From positions 124,001 to 188,000 of the forward strand of contig CAYLRN010000003.1 of NCBI GenBank assembly GCA_964386385.1: a stretch of DNA of 64,000 nt. Direction: 5' to 3'. A program made the position numbers and the translations under genes. This document shows positions 25,333 through 33,371 of the stretch, in pieces (the stretch's first letter is position 1; the number at the start of each line of letters is the position of its first letter). The notes beneath the pieces are model-generated. The model had not been told where the DNA came from. It saw only the letters and a list, made by a program, of their open reading frames with translations, and ran no database searches. The stretch comes from RUG572 sp964386385 (GTDB lineage Bacteria; Verrucomicrobiota; Kiritimatiellia; RFP12; UBA1067).

Positions 25333-28300
25333 ATGCGTGGATTGTTGAAGAAAACGGGCGCGTTCGCGGCGGCGATGCTGGCGGGCGTCGCGATGGCGGC
25401 TGAACGGACTGACGACGGCCGCGGGCTGGTCGAGGCCTACGCGGGCACGGTGAACGGCGACGGCTACGGCCCGTTCCGCCATTCCGCGACGGCGGTGACC
25501 GGCGGAACCACGGGCTCCCAGACCGGAAACTCCATAGCGCGCGACCTCCCCAACACGTGGGCGCCCGAGCGCATCTACCAGCTGGAGCGCTACGGCGCCG
25601 TGACCGCCGTCTTCCCGAACCTCGTCCCCAATGCGTCCTACGTGCTGGAGTTCCACCTGGCGGAGAACTACTGGACGTCGGCGGGGGCGCGCCTCAACCG
25701 CTTCATCGCAAACGGCGTCGTCATAGAGAACTCGCTTGACATCTTCAAGGAAGCGGGCGGCGCCAACAAGGCCCTCTGCAGGCAGTACTCCGTCACGGCC
25801 GACGCCGAGGGAAATCTCACGGTGAAACTGGAGACGATAAAGGACAACGCCCACTTCTCCGGTCTCGCGCTCTTCGGCTCGTCCGCGCCCTCCACTCCCG
25901 CGCTCGTCTGCCCGAAGCCGACCGACTCCTTCGACCTCGCGTTCTCGTGGCAGCCTGCGACGGACGTTCTGCGCTACCACTTCCAGAAGGGCGAATCCGC
26001 CGACGGCCCCTGGACCGACCTCGAGGTTTTCGCGTCGGACGTCACGTCCACGACGCTCGTCGCCGCCTACGACCCCACCGCGACCGACCACTACCGCCTC
26101 GTCGCCTCGAACGGCGTGGGCGTCGCGGCAAGCCCCGTCGTGACGTTCGCCCCCGACGCCTCCAGCGGCGTCTCCCTCAAGACGCGCGGCGAGACAGTGG
26201 AGGACAATCCGGCCGCCATCTACCACGTTAACGCCATCGGCGAGGCGGACGATCCCGTCAACGCGCTTGCGGCGGATTCGATTTCCATCATGGGCTATCT
26301 TCTGGACATCGCGTCCGATTCCGCCCTCGCCGTTGGCGAGGGGCAGACGCTTTCGGCCGGCGTCCTGGGCGTGAACGCGGCGGGCGCCGCGCTCACCGTC
26401 TCCGGAGCCGGCACGGTGTCGCCGCGCGGACACCAGCTCTCGCTCACCGTCTCCGCCGGTGAACTGCGCATGGAGGCGCCCGTCTCCGACGCCGCCGGCG
26501 AAGGCGTCCTCGCCAAGAACGGCGCCGGCCGCGCCACGCTCGCGGGCGGCCTTTCGGGTTTCACGTCGCTTTCGCTCTCCGGCGGAACGCTCGCCTACGA
26601 GAACGCGGCGGACGAGGATTTCGCGGCGGCGCTGAGCGGCGCCGGCGCTTTCGAGAAGCGCGGAGAAGGGCGGCTGACGTTGACGAGCCAGAGCAGCGCG
26701 TTCACCGGCGACGCGCGCGTGGCGGAGGGGACGCTGCGGTTCGGCAGGACCGGTTCGGTCTTCCCCGACACGACGGGCGCGCTGACCGTAGAACCGGGCG
26801 CGACGCTCGACGTGGGCGTACCCGGCGCGGCGGCGCAGCTGGTGAGCCTTGGCTCGCGCAAGGTCGTCGTCAGCGGCAGCGGCGTCGACGGGAAGGGCGC
26901 GATAGTGAACGATTCGGGCGTCAGCCAGTACAACGCGCTCAAGGTCGGCGAACTCGCGGGCGACGCCACGTTCGGCGGGACGATTCCCGTCAAGGACACC
27001 GTCGCCGGCCGCTGGGACTTCCGCGGCGGATCGCTCGCGATGAACGGACACGGCATCGAGAAGGTCGGCAGCAACATGGTCTGCCTCACCGGCATCAACC
27101 TCGACGAGGGCGGCACGGTGAAGATCGACGTGAAGGAGGGCTACTGGTCGAGCGAGACGTACACCTCGTATTCGGGCGGCCCGGAGAACGCGTTCAACGT
27201 CTTCCCGGGCGCGACGCTCGACTTCTATTCGATGTCAAAGCCAATCACGTGGACGGTGAACCTGGCGGACGGCGCGACGCTCAACTTCCGCAACGGCGGG
27301 ACCAATTGCAACCACCTCACCGGCCCCGTTTCGCTGGCGAAGGGCACGAACGTCGTCTCCGTGCAGTGGGACGTGCACGGTCGCATCTCCGGCCCCGTCA
27401 CGGGCGAGGGAATGATGCACGTGAAGGGCGGCTGGGGGAATGAATGCCTTTGGTTGGAAAACGGCGCGAACGACTGGACGGGCGGCACGAAGGTCGAATA
27501 CGGTGCGGTGCGCGCCGCGTCGAAGGGCTCGCTTCCGGGCTACGACGATTCGGGGCGGCTCGTCGTCACGAACGCCGGAACGGTGATCCTGCCGCTCGGA
27601 ACGGGCGAGTGGGACTCCTCCGACGTTTCGGCGATGCTGACCGGCGGCGCCCTGCGGACGGCGAACTCCCGCGTCGGCGTGGACGTTGTGCCCGGCGGGG
27701 CGACGGTGTCGGAAGACCTCTCGTCCGAGCTGGGCGGCCTCTCGAAGCACGGCGCGGGGACGCTGGACATGACGGGGGCCGTCAATCTGCCCGCCGGCCA
27801 GCTCCGCGTGGTGGAGGGGACGCTTGCCCTGGACGGCTCGTCGTCATATGCGCGCGAGGTGGCCGTCATGGGCAACGGAACGCTTGTCCTCACGAACGGC
27901 GCGACGCTAGCCGTGCAGATGCCGAACAGCGGATGGCGCATGGCCGTCGGCGGCAAGTCCGGCGCCGTCGCCGAGGTCGTCGTCGAGGACGGATCCACGC
28001 TGAAGGCGGAGGAGGACTGCACTCTCGACAAGGGGACTTCGAGCATCGCCGTGGGCGTGACCGACAGCGACCGGGGTGTCCTGACCGTCCGGCCCGGCGG
28101 CACGGTGGCGCACAAGGTCGTTCTGGGCGCCCATGCGGGCGACGGCTCCAGGCAGGAGGCGCAGGGCGCGGTGGTCCAGAACGGCGGCCTCGTGCAGAAC
28201 CAGGGCGGCGCGAGCAACGACATCCGCGTGGGCGACTACGGCTACGGCTACTACGAGCTGAACGCCGGCGAACTGGAGTGGTGGGGCTACGGCTCTATCG

Positions 28301-30351
28301 GCGGCGTCGGCGCGAAGGGGATGGGCGTGATGGTGCAGCACGGCGGCACGTTCCGCTACGTGCCGAAGTGGAGCGCGGGGCGCGTGGCCCTCTGCCGCGG
28401 CGGCAGCGGCGTCTACTACAACGACGGCGGGCTTCTCGACAACCCCGCCACGTCCGCCGCCCTCGTTCTTGGCGAGGCGGACAACCCCGGCGTCCGCGGC
28501 ACGTCGGCGACGTTCACCCTCGACGGAGCCAACGCCGAGGCGAGGTTCAGCGCGAAGCAGAACGTCCACCTTGGCAACCGTCCGGAGCACGTGGCGACGA
28601 TAAACCTCAACGCCGGCGGGACGCTGGAGTCGGGGACGATCGCCGCGCGGCCGAGCTACGCGCCGTCGAACACGGCGGACACGATATTCGCCTACGTCAA
28701 CTTCGACGGCGGCGTCTTCCGCGCCCCCGCGACGATGCAGATGTTCTCGACGGCCTCGAACTGCAGTCCCAACGCGGTGACGGTCTACAAGGGCGGCGTC
28801 GTCTTTGACGTGCCGGACGAGGCCCACCGCCTCACCGTCTCCCAGCCCCTGCTCGCCCCCGCAGGTCAGGGCGTCGCCTCGATCGCGGCGCCGGCGGCCC
28901 TTCTGAACGCGACAGGATACATCGGCGCGCCGTTCATCAAGATTTCCGGCGGTGGAGGCACGGGCGCGACGGCCGTCGCGCTGTACGACTCGAAGACGCG
29001 GAAGGTCACGGGCGTCCGCGTGACGAGCGCCGGCACGGGCTACACGTCCGCGCCGACCGTCACTGCGACGGGCGGCGGCTTCACGAACCTCCATGTCTGC
29101 ACGGCCACGCTTGCGCCGAACGCGGCGACGGGCGGAATCGTCAAGCGTGGCGCGGGCGCGCTCACGCTGTCCGCCACCAACACTTTCGGCGGCGGTGTCA
29201 CGCTGGAGGGCGGCACGCTGTCGTTCGCCATCTCCAACGCGCTGCCGGCCGGCGCCGCGCTGACGCTGAAGGAGGGCGTCCTTTCGGCTGTCCAGCCGCT
29301 GGTCTGCGGCGCGGTGACGAAGACCGGTTCCGGCGCGGTGGAACTTGCGCCATGCACGTCGTTCGCCGGCTCGCCGGCGGTGACGGTCGAGGAGGGCGAG
29401 CTGAAGTTCGGCGCGGGCGGGCCGGGCCTCGCCTGCGGAGTCCTGAACGGCAGCGCGAACTGGACGGAGCCGTGCGCCATGGAGTCTGTCGCGCTTGGCC
29501 CGGTGCAGGCGAACTCGAACGACGGCTGGACGGACAACACGACCGTCGTATACCGCGGCTTCATCTGGAACCGGACGGAAGCGGACGCGACGTGGACGTT
29601 CCTGGAGCATTTCGACGACTATATCCGTCTCTGGATAGACGGCGAAGACGTCTTTTCGGACTACTCGTGGAACGTGCCTTCAAAGAAGACGCTCACCCTT
29701 TCCCCCGGCCCGCATTCGTTCGAGCTGCGCCTCGGACAGGGCGGTGGCGGCGCGGGGCCGTCCTCGCAGGCGGCGACGGTGACCGAGAACGGCGTTTCCT
29801 ATCCGATTCCCGCCAAGTCGTGCGGCTTCATGGTGGACTGGCAGGGACGCGACACGTACGACCTGGCGAACTTCGAGAATCCGATGGACGCGGGCGACGG
29901 CGCGGTCTTCACGGTCTCTGCGTCCGACAGCGGCCTCCTTCCCGCCGGAACGCGGCTGACCGTCGCCGACGGCGCATCGCTGGATCTGGGCGCGGAGACG
30001 GTCCAGACCGTCGCCGACCTTTCGGGCGCTGGTGCGGTGACGAGCGGGTCTCTGCGTCCGACCGGCGCGTGGACGGTTGACGCGGGCGACTTCACGACGG
30101 GCCGCCATCTGACGCTGGCCGACGGGGCTCTCGACCTTTCGGCCGTGACGGGGATCTCCTTCGCGAACGCGACCGGTCTGCCGCTGCGCGGAATGTTCGT
30201 GATCGCCGAGGCGTCTGGCGGCTTCACTGGCGACCTGCGCGCGCTTGAGGCGCAGATGAAGGGTCTGCCGAAGGGGAACTGGAAGCTGTCCGTCTCCGGG
30301 ACGCGCCTGCGCCTCGTCTACCCCTCTGGCACCGTTTTCGTCTTCCGCTGA
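25333..30351 (+). CDS. giant secreted malectin/beta-repeat/PA14-like protein with VFVFR tail
   Basis: A 1672-residue protein. Signal peptide about 1-22 (ending AMAA). A malectin-like carbohydrate-binding domain spans about 35-190 (SYVLEFHLAENYW, RLNRFIANGVVIE, FSGLALFG), followed by an Fn3-like domain (200-280). From about 290 to 1370 come many beta-helix-type repeats, several with the autotransporter-associated pattern (LAKNGAGRATLAGG, VKRGAGALTLSATNTF.GGVTLEGGTL). A PA14/GLEYA-like sandwich lies near 1375-1505 (YIRLWIDGEDVFSDYSW, then SFELRLGQGGGG). The end is a 24-residue tail from NWKL to GTVFVFR, matching that of the protein at 8170. No outer-membrane barrel or sortase motif is present. 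ATG 25333 has an AGGAGG site. Probably a surface glycan-binding fibre (inference). Confidence 0.87.
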   Translation: MRGLLKKTGAFAAAMLAGVAMAAERTDDGRGLVEAYAGTVNGDGYGPFRHSATAVTGGTTGSQTGNSIARDLPNTWAPERIYQLERYGAVTAVFPNLVPNASYVLEFHLAENYWTSAGARLNRFIANGVVIENSLDIFKEAGGANKALCRQYSVTADAEGNLTVKLETIKDNAHFSGLALFGSSAPSTPALVCPKPTDSFDLAFSWQPATDVLRYHFQKGESADGPWTDLEVFASDVTSTTLVAAYDPTATDHYRLVASNGVGVAASPVVTFAPDASSGVSLKTRGETVEDNPAAIYHVNAIGEADDPVNALAADSISIMGYLLDIASDSALAVGEGQTLSAGVLGVNAAGAALTVSGAGTVSPRGHQLSLTVSAGELRMEAPVSDAAGEGVLAKNGAGRATLAGGLSGFTSLSLSGGTLAYENAADEDFAAALSGAGAFEKRGEGRLTLTSQSSAFTGDARVAEGTLRFGRTGSVFPDTTGALTVEPGATLDVGVPGAAAQLVSLGSRKVVVSGSGVDGKGAIVNDSGVSQYNALKVGELAGDATFGGTIPVKDTVAGRWDFRGGSLAMNGHGIEKVGSNMVCLTGINLDEGGTVKIDVKEGYWSSETYTSYSGGPENAFNVFPGATLDFYSMSKPITWTVNLADGATLNFRNGGTNCNHLTGPVSLAKGTNVVSVQWDVHGRISGPVTGEGMMHVKGGWGNECLWLENGANDWTGGTKVEYGAVRAASKGSLPGYDDSGRLVVTNAGTVILPLGTGEWDSSDVSAMLTGGALRTANSRVGVDVVPGGATVSEDLSSELGGLSKHGAGTLDMTGAVNLPAGQLRVVEGTLALDGSSSYAREVAVMGNGTLVLTNGATLAVQMPNSGWRMAVGGKSGAVAEVVVEDGSTLKAEEDCTLDKGTSSIAVGVTDSDRGVLTVRPGGTVAHKVVLGAHAGDGSRQEAQGAVVQNGGLVQNQGGASNDIRVGDYGYGYYELNAGELEWWGYGSIGGVGAKGMGVMVQHGGTFRYVPKWSAGRVALCRGGSGVYYNDGGLLDNPATSAALVLGEADNPGVRGTSATFTLDGANAEARFSAKQNVHLGNRPEHVATINLNAGGTLESGTIAARPSYAPSNTADTIFAYVNFDGGVFRAPATMQMFSTASNCSPNAVTVYKGGVVFDVPDEAHRLTVSQPLLAPAGQGVASIAAPAALLNATGYIGAPFIKISGGGGTGATAVALYDSKTRKVTGVRVTSAGTGYTSAPTVTATGGGFTNLHVCTATLAPNAATGGIVKRGAGALTLSATNTFGGGVTLEGGTLSFAISNALPAGAALTLKEGVLSAVQPLVCGAVTKTGSGAVELAPCTSFAGSPAVTVEEGELKFGAGGPGLACGVLNGSANWTEPCAMESVALGPVQANSNDGWTDNTTVVYRGFIWNRTEADATWTFLEHFDDYIRLWIDGEDVFSDYSWNVPSKKTLTLSPGPHSFELRLGQGGGGAGPSSQAATVTENGVSYPIPAKSCGFMVDWQGRDTYDLANFENPMDAGDGAVFTVSASDSGLLPAGTRLTVADGASLDLGAETVQTVADLSGAGAVTSGSLRPTGAWTVDAGDFTTGRHLTLADGALDLSAVTGISFANATGLPLRGMFVIAEASGGFTGDLRALEAQMKGLPKGNWKLSVSGTRLRLVYPSGTVFVFR

Positions 30352-30362
30352 TCCGGCCCTTC

Positions 30363-30384
30363 GGCGCGACGGGGACGTCGCGCC
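30363..30384 (+). repeat. second copy of the covarying hairpin repeat
   Basis: Stem GGCGCGACG (30363-30371), loop GGGA, stem CGTCGCGCC (30376-30384), then CTGCCG. Compared with 25134-25154, two stem positions differ on both arms so that pairing is kept (G-C to C-G, and G-C to A-T). It sits 11 bases after the stop of the giant secreted protein. Confidence 0.6.
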
Positions 30385-30449
30385 CTGCCGATTCGCCGTT
30401 TGGCGTTGCATCGCCGCCATCCATTTGCGCGTCCGGCGGGTTTTGCATC

Positions 30450-30488
30450 GCGCGGCAGCCCCGCCGCGCCAATTGCCACTTTTTTTTT
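30450..30488 (+). terminator. possible terminator: hairpin and T9 run
   Basis: GCGCGGC (30450-30456), loop of six, GCCGCGC (30463-30469), then a nine-T run at 30480-30488. The T run starts 10 bases after the stem, farther than in standard intrinsic terminators, so activity is uncertain. It would separate the giant gene from the tRNA promoter. Confidence 0.35.
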
Positions 30489-30498
30489 CGATTGCGTA

Positions 30499-30527
30499 TT
30501 GACGGACGGGGTGGCATTTGATAAACT
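30499..30527 (+). promoter_or_regulatory. tRNA promoter (TTGACG-17-TAAACT)
   Basis: TTGACG at 30499-30504 and TAAACT at 30522-30527 with a 17-bp spacer; the overlapping GATAAA (30520-30525) is an alternative -10 with a short spacer. The tRNA 5' end is 17 bases downstream. Confidence 0.55.
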
Positions 30528-30543
30528 CTTCTTCGTTGTTTTC

Positions 30544-30618
30544 GGCGAGATAGCTCAACGGTAGAGCATCAGAATCATAATCTGCTGGTTGAGGGTTCGA
30601 ATCCCCCTCTCGCCACCA
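30544..30618 (+). tRNA. tRNA with CAU anticodon, probably elongator tRNA-Met
   Basis: A complete 75-nt cloverleaf with encoded CCA. Acceptor GGCGAGA/TCTCGCC pairs fully; D stem GCTC/GAGC; anticodon loop ATCATAA with CAU at 30576-30578; T loop TTCGAAT; discriminator A. It lacks the 1:72 mismatch and GGG/CCC anticodon stem of initiator tRNA, so elongator Met is favoured; tRNA-Ile2 (lysidine-modified CAU) cannot be excluded. Two mispairs are visible: T27-C43 (30569/30585) in the anticodon stem and A50-C64 (30592/30606) in the T stem. It has its own promoter and terminator. Confidence 0.9.
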
Positions 30619-30626
30619 CTTCATGT

Positions 30627-30656
30627 AAAAAGTCCGATGGAAGGTCGGACTTTTTT
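30627..30656 (+). terminator. intrinsic terminator of the tRNA gene
   Basis: GTCCGA (30632-30637), 7-base loop, TCGGAC (30645-30650), extended by A-T pairs between AAAAA (30627-30631) and the T run (30651-30656). This is the clearest rho-independent terminator in the window. Confidence 0.9.
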
Positions 30657-30689
30657 CTTTCTTGGTCCTTTGGCGCCGTGTCGGAGAGG

Positions 30690-30718
30690 TTGCGCTGCCG
30701 TCTTCCATTTGCTACAAT
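30690..30718 (+). promoter_or_regulatory. promoter TTGCGC-17-TACAAT with extended -10
   Basis: TTGCGC at 30690-30695, TGC plus TACAAT (30713-30718), spacer 17. It leads to the GDPD-like gene at 30798 through an 80-base leader. Confidence 0.65.
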
Positions 30719-30797
30719 ATGCGTAACGCATGGTGCGCAACGCGCGTTGTGCGGGTCACGAAACGATTTCAGCAAGGACATATCGATGGAGGCATTC

Positions 30798-31640
30798 ATG
30801 GGAAAGGTTGCGGCCATTGCAGTTTGCGCGCTGATGGCGTGTGCCGCGTCTGCCGACGTCAGAATGCGGAACGTGGCCAGTCGCGGAGTATGGAGCGCGG
30901 CGGTGCCGGCGAACACCGTCGAGGCGGTGAAGGCGGCCTACGCCGCCGGCGCCACCTGCGTGGAGGTGGACGTGCACCATACGGCCGCCGGGCAGATGGT
31001 CTGCGTGCGTTCCGAGGCGGAGCTGAAGAAGGCGACGGGATGCGGGAAGAAGATACGCGACCTCACGCCGGCGGACGTCGCGTCGCTTGACCTCGGCGCC
31101 GGGGCCGGGCTTTCGCGTCCGTATCGCATTCCCACGCTTGAGCGGATATTGGCCGTCGTGCCTAAGTCGTGCGTCGTACAGACGGAGATAAAGGGATATT
31201 CCGCCGCGTTCGCGGACATGTTCGACAAGGCGGTGAAGGAGGCGGGGCTTTTGGAGACGAACGTCGTCGTGTCATCCTTCCGCTACGACGCGCTCAAGGA
31301 CTTCAAGGGCCGCTATCCGGCGTACAGGGCGATATGGCTCGTAGGGCTGACGAAGCCCGTCGCGGGGAAGCCGTTCGAAGTGCAGCAGTACGTCGCGCAG
31401 TGCAAGGCGGCGAAGGTGGACGTGTTCTGCCCCGGATGCGCCGGGACGAAGGGGGGCATGAAGCCGTCGGACGTCGCCGCGCTGCGGGCCGCCGGGATCG
31501 AGTTCAGGGTGAACAGGGTCGATTCGCCGGACGACCTCAGGCAGGCGAAGGCGCTCGGCGCCGCGGGGTTCACTACGTCCGACTGGAAGGGCGCGTTCGC
31601 GTGGGCCGCGGAAATCGGCGGGGTCGTCCTGCTCAAGTAG
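30798..31640 (+). CDS. secreted glycerophosphodiester-phosphodiesterase-like protein lacking catalytic His residues
   Basis: A 280-residue GDPD-fold TIM barrel with a signal peptide (cleaved near ASA). The family frame is clear: an early NTVEAVKAAYAAGATCVEVDVHHT segment, LTPADVASLDLGAG, RIPTLERILAVV, VVQTEIKGYSA, FRYDALKDFKGRYP and GIEFRVNRVDSPDDLRQA. But the catalytic histidines are replaced: HRG is SRG, PENT is PANT, and the HD in the next strand is RS (CVRSEAELKKATG). The E-x-D metal ligands remain. It is therefore probably a binding protein or an enzyme with changed chemistry. ATG 30798 is chosen for GGAGG at 30788-30792; the in-frame ATG at 30786 lacks a site. Confidence 0.83.
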   Translation: MGKVAAIAVCALMACAASADVRMRNVASRGVWSAAVPANTVEAVKAAYAAGATCVEVDVHHTAAGQMVCVRSEAELKKATGCGKKIRDLTPADVASLDLGAGAGLSRPYRIPTLERILAVVPKSCVVQTEIKGYSAAFADMFDKAVKEAGLLETNVVVSSFRYDALKDFKGRYPAYRAIWLVGLTKPVAGKPFEVQQYVAQCKAAKVDVFCPGCAGTKGGMKPSDVAALRAAGIEFRVNRVDSPDDLRQAKALGAAGFTTSDWKGAFAWAAEIGGVVLLK

Positions 31641-31703
31641 GGCGTCATCCTCGTCGCGGTCGCGTGAATTGCGCGGACGCGCCCATTTCAACGCCAATTT
31701 CAA

Positions 31704-31732
31704 ATGACAATGCGCGTTGTTTTTGCTACACT
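31704..31732 (+). promoter_or_regulatory. promoter ATGACA-17-TACACT with extended -10
   Basis: ATGACA at 31704-31709, TGC plus TACACT (31727-31732), spacer 17. The leader is about 65 bases with AAGGAG at 31792-31797 before ATG 31805. Confidence 0.55.
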
Positions 31733-31804
31733 TCATGCAACCAGTCGGAGTTGCGCCGCAGTGCGGCCGCGGCCGGGAAAAGAAGCAGACCAAGGAGTTT
31801 TGAA

Positions 31805-32485
31805 ATGGCGTTGAACATCGTGACGGACATCGACGGCCGCGTGGCCGTCAAGCGCGTGCTTATGAGCGTGTCGGACAAGACGGGCCTTGACGAATTCGTT
31901 CCCGCGCTCGTGAAGTCCTGTCCGGGCGTCAAGGTCTATTCCACCGGCGGCACGTACGCGAAGGTAAAGGAAATCCTCGGCGACGCGGCGGCCGGCACGC
32001 TCGTGGCCGTCAGCGACTACACCGGCCAGCCGGAAATGCAGGGCGGCCTCGTCAAGACCCTAGACTTCAAGATCTACCTCGGTCTCCTCAGCGAGACGTA
32101 CAACCAGGCGCATCGGGACGACCTGAAGCGCCTTTCGGCCACTCCGATCGACATGGTCGTCGTGAACCTCTATCCCTTCGAGGCCACTGTCGCGAAGGAG
32201 GGAGTCACGCCGGAGATGGCCCGCACGAACATCGACATCGGCGGCCCGTGCATGGTCCGCGCCTCCGCAAAGAACTACCTTCGCGTCGCATCCGTGACAG
32301 ATCCGCTTGACTACGCCGGCATTGCGAACGAGCTTGCCGCGCACGGCGGCACGATTGGCTTCGACACCCGCTTCAGGCTCATGAAGAAGGCGTTCGCCCA
32401 CACCGCCCGCTACGACGCGGCGATTGCGGACTTCTTCACCACGCGCGCGTGGGCGGACGTCGACGGAACGTACTCCAAGCGCTGA
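31805..32485 (+). CDS. stand-alone IMP cyclohydrolase (PurH N-terminal domain)
   Basis: A 226-residue MGS-like domain equal to the N-terminal IMP cyclohydrolase half of bifunctional PurH, which closes FAICAR to IMP in the last step of purine synthesis. Seen: ALMSVSDKTGL-type start (VLMSVSDKTGLDEF), YSTGGTYAKV, SDYTGQPEMQGG, VVVNLYPFEATV and NIDIGGPCMVRASAKNY. The usual TLHPKIHGGLL segment reads TLDFKIYLGLL. The roughly 300-residue AICAR transformylase domain is absent: the frame ends in a proper stop and the next gene is unrelated. Its partner must be encoded elsewhere. AAGGAG supports ATG 31805. Confidence 0.88.
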   Translation: MALNIVTDIDGRVAVKRVLMSVSDKTGLDEFVPALVKSCPGVKVYSTGGTYAKVKEILGDAAAGTLVAVSDYTGQPEMQGGLVKTLDFKIYLGLLSETYNQAHRDDLKRLSATPIDMVVVNLYPFEATVAKEGVTPEMARTNIDIGGPCMVRASAKNYLRVASVTDPLDYAGIANELAAHGGTIGFDTRFRLMKKAFAHTARYDAAIADFFTTRAWADVDGTYSKR

Positions 32486-32499
32486 AGGGCCGAACGGAC

Positions 32500-33336
32500 A
32501 TGAAGCAGCAGATAAACCTCCTCAACCAGCTTCAGGAACTCGTCCTGACCCGCGACGAGCACCGCCAGACCGGCGACGGCTCGCACCTTGATTCCCTCAA
32601 CGACTCCATCGACGCGCTTGTCGGACAGCTCGAACCTCTTTCTCGCGCTCTCTACCAGCGTCTCTACAAGAAGGACCACGTCGTCATGACGCCGATGGTG
32701 AACGGATGCTGCGCCGTCTGCGGAATGCGCCTTCCGATCTCGCAGGTGCAGCAGGTGCGCATGGCGAAGCGCCTTCAGGCATGCTCTTCGTGCGGGCGCA
32801 TCCTTTTCAACGAGGAAGAGGGCGCTCCGCGCTCGAAGGCGGAAAAGCCCGCGCGCGGCGAGCCGCCGCGCAACGGCATCAGCCGCTTCTCCGCCGAGGA
32901 GCTGATGATATGCGACCTCAAGGGCGTGACGACGGAGGCCGTCATATGCGAGATGGCCGCCACGATGGCGAAGAGCGGCTTCGTCTCGAACCCGGACGCC
33001 CTCGTTACGGCCGCGCTTGAGCGCGAGAGCGTCCTTTCCACGGCGATGGACGGCGGTCTGGCGTTCCCGCACGTGCGCGGCGTGGAGGGCGGCGGCCTCA
33101 CGCTGGCGCTTGGCGTCTCCAGGAACGGCTTCGAGTTCGACTCCGCCGGGACGAAGGTGCACTTCGTCTTCTTCAGCGTCATTCCCGTGGCAGTGAGCGC
33201 GTTCTACCTTCGCCTCATGTCCGGCCTGAGCGAGGCCTTCGTGAAGCCTGAGAACAGAGACCTTCTCATGAACGCCGCCACTCCGGTCGACCTCTGGAAG
33301 GCTCTCGTCAAGACCACGCGCTCCACCGTGAAGTGA
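32500..33336 (+). CDS. zinc-ribbon/PTS EIIA (PtsN-like) fusion protein
   Basis: A 278-residue cytoplasmic protein. Residues 1-60 are helical and probably coiled-coil; 70-105 hold a four-cysteine ribbon (CCAVCGM ... CSSCGR) like that of C4-type zinc-ribbon proteins; after a basic linker (110-130), residues 135-275 form a fructose/Ntr-type PTS EIIA domain (LVTAALERESVLSTAMDGGLAFPHVRG) with the phosphorylatable His in FPHVRG near 189. No EIIB/EIIC genes are nearby, so a regulatory role as in PtsN is likelier than transport (inference). ATG 32500 follows the purine gene by 14 bases. Confidence 0.83.
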   Translation: MKQQINLLNQLQELVLTRDEHRQTGDGSHLDSLNDSIDALVGQLEPLSRALYQRLYKKDHVVMTPMVNGCCAVCGMRLPISQVQQVRMAKRLQACSSCGRILFNEEEGAPRSKAEKPARGEPPRNGISRFSAEELMICDLKGVTTEAVICEMAATMAKSGFVSNPDALVTAALERESVLSTAMDGGLAFPHVRGVEGGGLTLALGVSRNGFEFDSAGTKVHFVFFSVIPVAVSAFYLRLMSGLSEAFVKPENRDLLMNAATPVDLWKALVKTTRSTVK

Positions 33337-33371
33337 ACGTTCGGCGGATTCTGCCGGGAAGGACTTGAACG

